Shown: positions 60,801 to 64,000 of the stretch, piece by piece
Numbering within the stretch: the first letter of the stretch is position 1
Layout: each line of letters starts with the position of its first letter
Origin: Apostichopus japonicus
Lineage: Eukaryota > Echinodermata > Holothuroidea > Aspidochirotida > Stichopodidae
Length of the DNA stretch: 64,000 nt
Direction of reading: 5' to 3'
Assembly: GCF_037975245.1 (NCBI RefSeq)
Contig: NC_092581.1
Span: 14,165,303 to 14,229,302, forward strand
Notes under the pieces: model-generated
The model's input: only the letters and a program-made list of their open reading frames with translations
Database searches by the model: none
What the model was told of the DNA's origin: nothing
Translations under genes and position numbers: made by a program

Positions 60801-63332
60801 AGGTTTGTGTGTATGCCAATATTTCATAACCTGGACAGACCATTTCCTCACCTCTGGCAGAACAGTGTACTGTGTGCCTATAGCAAGTAACACATACAGT
60901 ATCACCCAGGATCCCACCAGTGTGTAATGTATATTGTTGTTATACTCAGGCAGATATATACCACTTTGTTGACATATATTTATTTGAGAAACAGAATTCA
61001 AGGTCATTGCCATAGCAACCAAACTTGTGCAGTAATATGTGAGGAACACAGGTGGATTTAGAATTTTTTTTTTTTCAATTTTTCTTCAGGCTACACTACA
61101 AATCTTTAATGAACCTCCACTATGATAGAGTATATAATAACATAAGTAATACACATATTCACCTTTAACCTTAATTCCCTTTGGAATGGGAACAACATTT
61201 CTTGAACACTTTTTTCCAAGTTTACATTATAAACTGTACACCACACACGAATGCCAAACATTTTCTGGAATTCATGATTTCTTGAACTTCCCAAAGAGTC
61301 AATGAAAACACCATTTTGTTCTTGATTAGATTAGGATGTACCCAGAAAGTCAATATTGAAGTTAACCCCTTCCTCACCTCCAAGTACAAGAAGTACAACG
61401 TTACAGTGCTACCCTATCTTAATCTGTGAATGAGACTGGGAAGCATCTACTGTAGAACAACACCGTACACTTTTGAAGTGGTTTGAAGAGGCATCTCTTG
61501 ATGATTATACAGTAGTCATTCAATGTTACAGAAATAACCTTTCTTCCTACTGTATCTCTGTTGGTATATTAAGCTCTTCCAACCACATACTTCAACCTTC
61601 AGTACAGATGTTATTGTGAGCATCATATGGATGGGAGGGAAGGGGGTGGATGGAAGGGAAGGGGTGTGGAAGGAAGGGGTATGGAAGGAAGGGGTATGGA
61701 TGGAAGGGAAGGGGTATGGAAGGAAGGCCGGGGTATGGATGGAAGGAAGGCCGGGGTATTGATGGAAGGAAGGCCGGGGTATTGATGAAAGGAAGGCCGG
61801 GGTATGGATGGAAGGGAAGGGGTATGGATGGAAGGGAAGGGGTATGGATTGGGTATGCATGGGAGGGAAGGGGTATGGATGGGGTATGAATGGGAGGGAA
61901 GGGATATGGATGGAAGGGATGGGTATGGATGGGAGGGGTATGGATAGGGTTGGATGGGGAGAATGGATACAGATGGGGGTGAGGGTGTATGGAGGGGAGG
62001 TAACAAGAGGGGAAGAGGAGGAAGGATGGGAACATCAGGGAGGGAATTGGAAGAGAGGTGGAAAGAAGGCAAAAGGAAACGAATGACAGGGTAGTTTGTT
62101 GGATGAGGTTGGGTTGATATATCACTGAGGAAGGGTGAGGAAGCTAGAAGGAGAGGAGGAGGTATACGAGAGACTAAATCTTACCATTATTGCAAGGTAG
62201 TGTCTATATTCAAATGGAAGTGGGCCGTCTTTCTTCATCATGAATTCTTGAGTCTGCTGGAAGGCGCTCAGGTAGCGAGGGTGCAGACCCAAGACACTGC
62301 TCAGGTTGTCCAATCGTTGGTTTTGGATGAAGACTTCTATGAAAACATCTTTGGCATCCTACAGGGGAATATATAGGTATATTTATACATACATGTGATT
62401 ACAAGTCAAGCATGGCTTGTTCATTATGCTGCAGGGAGGGGGGGACAGGGGGTGTTCCAATATTAGAGTAGGTATGTAAGTTCTAATCTAAATCATAACA
62501 AGACAACTTTTCAACAACTCCATTTCACATTTTCACAACTCCGGAAAAGTAAATCATATCATCCTTTCATAATGTGAAAATTTATCCATTTTCTTCTTTT
62601 CCAAATCTTTATCCAAATTCTTTATTCCAAATTCTTTATCCAAATCTTTCATTTTCTTTGTATATTAGACGGACAGTTCTAGTTACCCTTTCAATAGCCC
62701 TGAAACAAGTTCTAACAACAGGCAGTTCTAATAAGTTATAATAAGTTCTAATAACTCACTGGTTTAGATATACTGTATACCCATATACTGTGATGCTGTC
62801 TTACCCTTCTACCACACTCCCTGTACATTATCTGGTTTTAAAACCAAATGAGCAAAAATGTGGGATCAAGCACACCCAACACGATAGATGGTAAAAAATA
62901 GCCATCAGGCTGAAACAGGAGGGCACCGTGTAGGGGTGACACCTGTAACTGCAATTTATAGTTTGCATCAACCAAAAGAATATATTGTAAGCAAATACTG
63001 TACACTGTTGATGATTGGACAATACTGCTGGACTGTGGCAACTACAGTGTAACTAACCTTTACAATTTGCATCCAACACATTGGTAAGAACATTATATAC
63101 AGTGGGACTGTATGGCCGGCCCAACAGTTGTATAAACTACACTTTCTAGTTTAAATGTGTTCTAAAGGGAACATGTTCTCAACCAAAAATAAACTTACGC
63201 TAGACAAAGTAGCTGCGATTTGCCACGACTACATTTTCTATTTTTCACATTTTGGATAAAAATGAAGTTGAAAAATTTTTTGATGCCAATGTGACTTACC
63301 AATTCATCTGGTCCGTTGCTGACAGGAATCAA
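36754..63332 (-). CDS. SESN: Sestrin (SESN1/2/3 family), nine of its coding exons, 5' part beyond the window
   Basis: Exons on the minus strand: 63332-63300, 62358-62185, 58318-58136, 55983-55777, 43416-43281, 42441-42308, 39468-39359, 37856-37631, 36840-36754. All join in phase with GT-AG sites, giving 429 residues to a natural stop; vertebrate sestrins are about 480-490, so some 50-60 N-terminal residues are off the right edge. Sestrins are stress-induced cytosolic proteins that bind GATOR2 and restrain mTORC1; SESN2 is a leucine sensor. Hallmarks: [15 protein letters not shown] and [11 protein letters not shown] (N-terminal helical, alkylhydroperoxidase-like domain); a variable acidic linker; [56 protein letters not shown] and [14 protein letters not shown] (C-terminal domain). 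Leucine-pocket positions (Thr-Tyr-Asn-Thr, the LRR arginine, the FW Trp, the SEK Glu) and the GATOR2-facing DDYDY are kept. The relay Cys and Tyr are present, but the expected His is Gln. A single-copy pro-orthologue of SESN1-3 is the likely identity. Confidence 0.94.
37262..37515. repeat. Short tandem array, about 41-bp unit, in the last sestrin intron
   Basis: About five copies of a unit containing AACATCTCCCACTTAAAACC and CATCCAACCTGTAAGTGG. The units carry GTAAGT-like sequences on the plus strand, opposite to sestrin. Confidence 0.85.
37631..37856 (-). CDS. SESN: Sestrin exon: core of leucine/GATOR2-binding domain
   Basis: 226 bp between CCTCTAG and GTCAGA. Contains [36 protein letters not shown] and [10 protein letters not shown]. 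Confidence 0.94.
38464..38613 (+). pseudogene. C-terminal tail of a Penelope-like (GIY-YIG) retroelement protein
   Basis: The plus-strand frame reads [20 protein letters not shown] and then [20 protein letters not shown], stopping at TAA 38611-38613. '(E)xxWIxxLxTxxPxGLN' endings are typical of the GIY-YIG endonuclease C-terminus in Penelope-like elements. No reverse-transcriptase core is visible upstream, so the copy is truncated. It lies in a sestrin intron in the antisense orientation. Confidence 0.55.
38640..38840 (+). repeat. Pyrimidine-rich tract
   Basis: About 200 bases dominated by C and T, between the Penelope-like stop codon and the hammerhead-like motif; probably the element's own untranslated region. 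Confidence 0.6.
38921..38963 (+). ncRNA. Hammerhead-like motif at the end of the Penelope-like remnant
   Basis: AGCC-TTTGAAGAAG-ATCCT-GCT-AGGAT-CGAAACGTC-AGGC: a 5-bp stem with a 3-base loop sits between a TGAAGA box and CGAAACGTC, and GCCT/AGGC can close the outer stem. This resembles the CUGANGA...GAAA core of hammerhead motifs described in Penelope-like elements. The leading C of the box is T, so self-cleavage may be lost. ACACAATAAAGG follows. Confidence 0.45.
39359..39468 (-). CDS. SESN: Sestrin exon: first part of the leucine-binding domain
   Basis: 110 bp between CCAATAG and [25 protein letters not shown] and NLTYN are nearly invariant in the family; the Thr codon is split across the intron. 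Confidence 0.93.
39469..42307. other. Sestrin intron sequence
   Basis: Apart from the miniature element, one plus-strand open frame of 77 codons (39943-40176) has protein-like composition but no recognised domain. The 41.4-42.3 kb part contains repeated TGTACAGTGTAATGATATGC segments. Confidence 0.45.
40336..40524 (+). mobile_element. TGTCAAAA-ended miniature element, copy 2 (degenerate)
   Basis: GGCACTGTGTGAAAACAGAA at the left, internal AGCAGCTGCAAAATCCCCTGC and GCAGCCTGGCTGCAGGATGC, and a decayed right end GATCAAAAATAG. Lies in a sestrin intron. Confidence 0.65.
42308..42441 (-). CDS. SESN: Sestrin exon: entry to C-terminal domain
   Basis: 134 bp between ATTACAG and GTATGT. Ends [20 protein letters not shown], matching the 'YKDFSRHG...PTFRVQ' segment of vertebrate sestrins. 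Confidence 0.9.
43281..43416 (-). CDS. SESN: Sestrin exon: coiled linker helix
   Basis: 136 bp between TTGTCAG and GTAAGT, leaving a split Leu codon. Encodes [13 protein letters not shown] and a Glu-rich helix, equivalent to the linker helix before the C-terminal domain. Confidence 0.88.
44990..45309. repeat. SINE-like dispersed repeat with a tRNA-like end
   Basis: TTTATAAAGCGCAGACATAC, GTGCTCAAGGCGCATCACAA, AACAGCGCTCAGTGG and CCCCATTTATACACCTGGAT occur in the order I remember from dispersed repeats of marine deuterostomes. The tRNA-like stretch at 45237-45309 may be part of the same element or a separate insert. Confidence 0.45.
45237..45309 (+). pseudogene. tRNA-like sequence
   Basis: GGATAACTCAGTCGGTCAAAGA resembles the box A region of tRNAs, GGTCAGTCGATCAAATCCC the T-arm/box B, and GCTT near the start can pair with AAGC at the end. 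The T-stem has mismatches and no clear anticodon stem forms, so it is a pseudogene or SINE head. Confidence 0.45.
45423..46582. repeat. Two-unit minisatellite in a sestrin intron
   Basis: About 40 copies of two interleaved units sharing ACCATACCTTATTGTTACCTA: a short unit (about 23 bp, ...CCTAAC) and a long unit (about 31 bp, ...CCTAGCAGGCTAGC). The long unit's GCTAG-containing insert is palindromic (CTAGCAGGCTAG). Blocks of short and long units recur in the same order, giving higher-order structure. Confidence 0.95.
47781..47983 (-). mobile_element. TGTCAAAA-ended miniature element, copy 3 (inverted)
   Basis: Starts GCTGTGTCAAAAGTAGGACA and ends TTTTTGACACAGTGCC, with GGCTGCAGCATCCTGCAGCC near the left: the reverse complement of the right part of the other copies. 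The internal GCTGCAG-rich end is itself a hairpin. Confidence 0.72.
49146..49528 (+). repeat. Polypurine tract (GGAAAGGGGGAA)n, about 380 bp
   Basis: Almost uninterrupted purines on the plus strand with irregular GGAAAGGGG, GGAAGGAAA and GAGAAGGAGA units. The long open frames in all phases here are artefacts of the composition. Confidence 0.95.
50921..51558 (+). mobile_element. TGTCAAAA-ended element, copy 4, expanded into a 145-bp tandem array
   Basis: Bounded by GGCACAGTGTCAAAA (50921-50935) and its exact reverse complement TTTTGACACAGTGCC (51544-51558). The left part, including the terminal repeat and the CTGCAGCAGCTGCAAACTAC segment, is repeated four times at 50921, 51067, 51212 and 51357 with spacing of 145-146 bp; the right end occurs once. 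The copies are nearly identical, so the amplification is recent. Confidence 0.85.
51559..55776. other. Sestrin intron sequence
   Basis: AT-rich. At 53000-53330 a degenerate repeat of CTAGCTTACTTGACACATA-type units (about 90-115 bp) is visible, three to four copies. No other feature seen. Confidence 0.45.
55777..55983 (-). CDS. SESN: Sestrin exon: end of N-terminal domain and linker
   Basis: 69 codons between TTTTTTGTAG and [26 protein letters not shown] is conserved; the remainder is an acidic, Ser/Thr-rich linker, variable in all sestrins. A second AG at TTACAG, 15 bases inside, could give a 5-residue shorter isoform. Confidence 0.9.
56055..57561. mobile_element. Repeat element with GGTTACTTGC / GCAAGTAACC ends
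   Basis: GGTTACTTGC at 56055-56064 and GCAAGTAACC at 57552-57561 are perfect inverted 10-mers; another GGTTACTTGC at 57533-57542 forms a terminal hairpin with the right end. The interior is made of degenerate blocks around TGACCTTTGACCT and ends with a GGACGCACGCACACAAGCC segment. I remember similar sequences from sea urchin DNA but cannot name the family. No target duplication is evident and no protein is encoded. Confidence 0.5.
57050..57450. repeat. Tandem array, 108-bp unit, about 3.5 copies
   Basis: TTCTAAGGTTCTTGTATTAA starts at 57071, 57179, 57287 and 57395, an exact 108-bp period. Copies are almost identical, in contrast to the diverged surroundings. Confidence 0.93.
58136..58318 (-). 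CDS. SESN: Sestrin exon: alkylhydroperoxidase-like Cys
   Basis: 61 codons between TTGGCAG and [24 protein letters not shown] carries the redox Cys and Tyr; the residue seven after Cys is Gln, where vertebrate sestrins have His. [20 protein letters not shown] is typical family sequence. Confidence 0.93.
59396..59752. repeat. Tandem duplication, about 180-200 bp, two copies
   Basis: TTCAAACCTTGGTATTCCGA...CCGGGTTCCACCCGATGGAT...AATATGAACATTTTGTCTTA...CAACATTATTCAATTACAG occurs at 59396-59571 and again at 59592-59752, with small deletions in the second copy. Confidence 0.88.
60195..60690. repeat. AT-rich tandem array, 87-bp unit, about 5.5 copies
   Basis: GCAATGGGTACTACTTTATG recurs at 86-87-bp spacing. 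Each unit contains two ACAATATTATTGT near-palindromes and a TATAATATTATTATG segment, so each can form several hairpins. Confidence 0.93.
61628..62060 (+). repeat. G-rich array of GGAAGGGAAGGGGTATGGAT-type units
   Basis: Irregular tandem units of 13-27 bp built from GGAAGG, GGGGTATGGATG and, at 61720-61800, three copies of GGAAGGCCGGGGTATTGATG. Many runs of three or four G on the plus strand (the template strand of sestrin reads C-rich RNA's complement). Long open frames here are artefacts. Confidence 0.93.
62185..62358 (-). CDS. SESN: Sestrin exon: N-terminal helical domain
   Basis: 58 codons between CCTGTAG and GTAAGA. Contains [19 protein letters not shown] and [15 protein letters not shown], both highly diagnostic for sestrins. 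Confidence 0.93.
62359..63299. other. Sestrin intron
   Basis: CCAAATTCTTTATCCAAAT short repeats at 62600-62645 and TAAGTTCTAATAAGTTATAA at 62725-62755; nothing else seen. Confidence 0.5.
63300..63332 (-). CDS. SESN: Sestrin 33-bp microexon
   Basis: Acceptor CTACTTCAG, donor TTG|GTAAGT, 11 codons ([11 protein letters not shown]) in phase 0. Its position matches the 'FIP...' segment just before the first conserved helix in vertebrate sestrins. Confidence 0.75.
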
Positions 63333-63714
63333 CTGAAGTAGAAAAAGAAAGGGATAAGAAAGGTTAAAGTTCATCTCCAAAAAAAATCAATCCACTGGAG
63401 GTGAAATATAAATCTGAGATAAATAATTGGTCTATAATACTTCTAAATCTTGTTAACATTTGAGAATGTACAGGGGGGGGGGGGATCTGATACCACAAGG
63501 GGCAATCACCTTCCTACTGTGAAGGCTCATGTACTCAGGGTCAGAGGTCACAATCATGATCTCCCTTTTGGCGAGCATCCTGACCCTGACCCTTGACCCT
63601 GCTAGGGTCATGAAGATTGTAGTAGCTCGGGGATCATGCAAGCCGAAATCTTTGGAGATCTTTGGTTAGTTGCCCCTGATACCACCTAACAAACACAGGT
63701 CGGTGAGAGTCTAA
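63333..63714. other. Upstream sestrin intron or flank
   Basis: Contains a G run at 63473-63484 and GGGTCA/TGACCC repeats at 63538-63612. No sestrin exon could be identified here. Confidence 0.45.
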
Positions 63715-64000
63715 GTGAGTTGGACTGAAAATATGAACTGCACCTTAATGCTAAATGACAATATATAGTGAGTTGGACTAGAAATGTGAACTGTACCTTA
63801 ATGCTAAATGACAATATATAGTGAGTTGGACTAAACATGTGAACTGTACTTTGATGCTAATGACAATGTATAGTGAGTTGGACTGAAAATATAAACTGCA
63901 CTGCACCTTAATGCTCATGACAATATTTAGTGAGTTGGACTAAACATGTGAACTGTACCTTGATGCTAATGACAATGTATAGTGAGTTGGACTGAAAATA
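63715..64000. repeat. Tandem array, about 53-bp unit, running off the right edge
   Basis: GTGAGTTGGACTGAAAATAT starts at 63715, 63768, 63821, 63873, 63930 and 63982. Units carry CTGTACCTTAATGCTAAATG. The array continues beyond the window. Confidence 0.93.

Larger units (their letters stand above)
58319..62184. other. Sestrin intron sequence with several repeats
   Basis: No exon between 58318 and 62185. It holds a duplication at 59.4-59.75 kb, purine-rich sequence at 59780-59920, an 87-bp array and a G-rich array, listed separately. Confidence 0.5.

Noticed and set aside
61516-62125. Open frames up to 177 codons with His-Pro-Tyr repeats
   Set aside because: Translations of the G-rich tandem array; no domain, no splice sites, and the same stretch is open in several frames.
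63453-63641. Minus-strand frame upstream of the sestrin microexon as a possible sestrin exon
   Set aside because: No match to sestrin N-terminal sequence; contains GGGTCA repeats and a G-run, and lacks paired splice sites in the required phase.

Overview
The window is nuclear DNA from a marine invertebrate deuterostome, most likely an echinoderm. I infer this from small phase-compatible exons in kilobase-scale introns, many minisatellites and G/C homopolymer runs, a TAGGCCTA-rich repeat vocabulary, and dispersed repeats of a kind I associate with echinoderm genomes. Species cannot be read from the sequence. There is no sign of prokaryotic or organellar DNA.

Layout. 0-3.8 kb is repeat-rich flank: a (TA)n tract, a LINE-type reverse-transcriptase remnant, a possible hAT transposase fragment, and a 1.15-kb non-autonomous hAT-like element (2582-3729) with CAGGGGCG termini and a GTAAT duplication. 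3848-17355 is one 13.5-kb DNA transposon of EnSpm/CACTA (CMC) type. It begins CACTC and ends GAGTG, has matching inverted ends with GACCCAA/TTGGGTC subterminal repeats, and is flanked by TATA. On its minus strand it carries two genes: a multi-exon SAM-domain protein (exons from 17049 to 5208) and, inside that gene's second intron, an uninterrupted 836-codon zinc-finger/transposase ORF (11293-13803). Five CCAAT boxes lie just upstream of the SAM start. Beside the element is a broken rhodopsin-class GPCR (17693-18736, plus strand).

18.7-36.7 kb has no gene I can support. It holds a tRNA-derived inverted pair, a 1-kb GATATC minisatellite, a segmental duplication, one copy of a TGTCAAAA-ended miniature element and a 30-bp array. 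Its last part is the 3' flank and probably the 3' UTR of the next gene.

36.7 kb to the right edge is a sestrin gene on the minus strand. Nine coding exons (63332 down to 36754) join in phase to give 429 residues including the natural C-terminus; the first exon or exons lie beyond base 64000. The leucine-pocket and GATOR2-facing residues are conserved, but the His of the alkylhydroperoxidase-like relay is Gln. Its introns (up to 12.4 kb) hold a Penelope-like retroelement tail with a hammerhead-like motif, three more TGTCAAAA-ended elements (one expanded into 145-bp tandem copies), a two-unit minisatellite, polypurine tracts, a 1.5-kb element with GGTTACTTGC ends, and 87-bp and 53-bp arrays.

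The most interesting system is the large transposon, in which a SAM-domain protein and a transposase are packaged together, one nested in an intron of the other. All functions are inferred from reading the sequence; no database search was possible.
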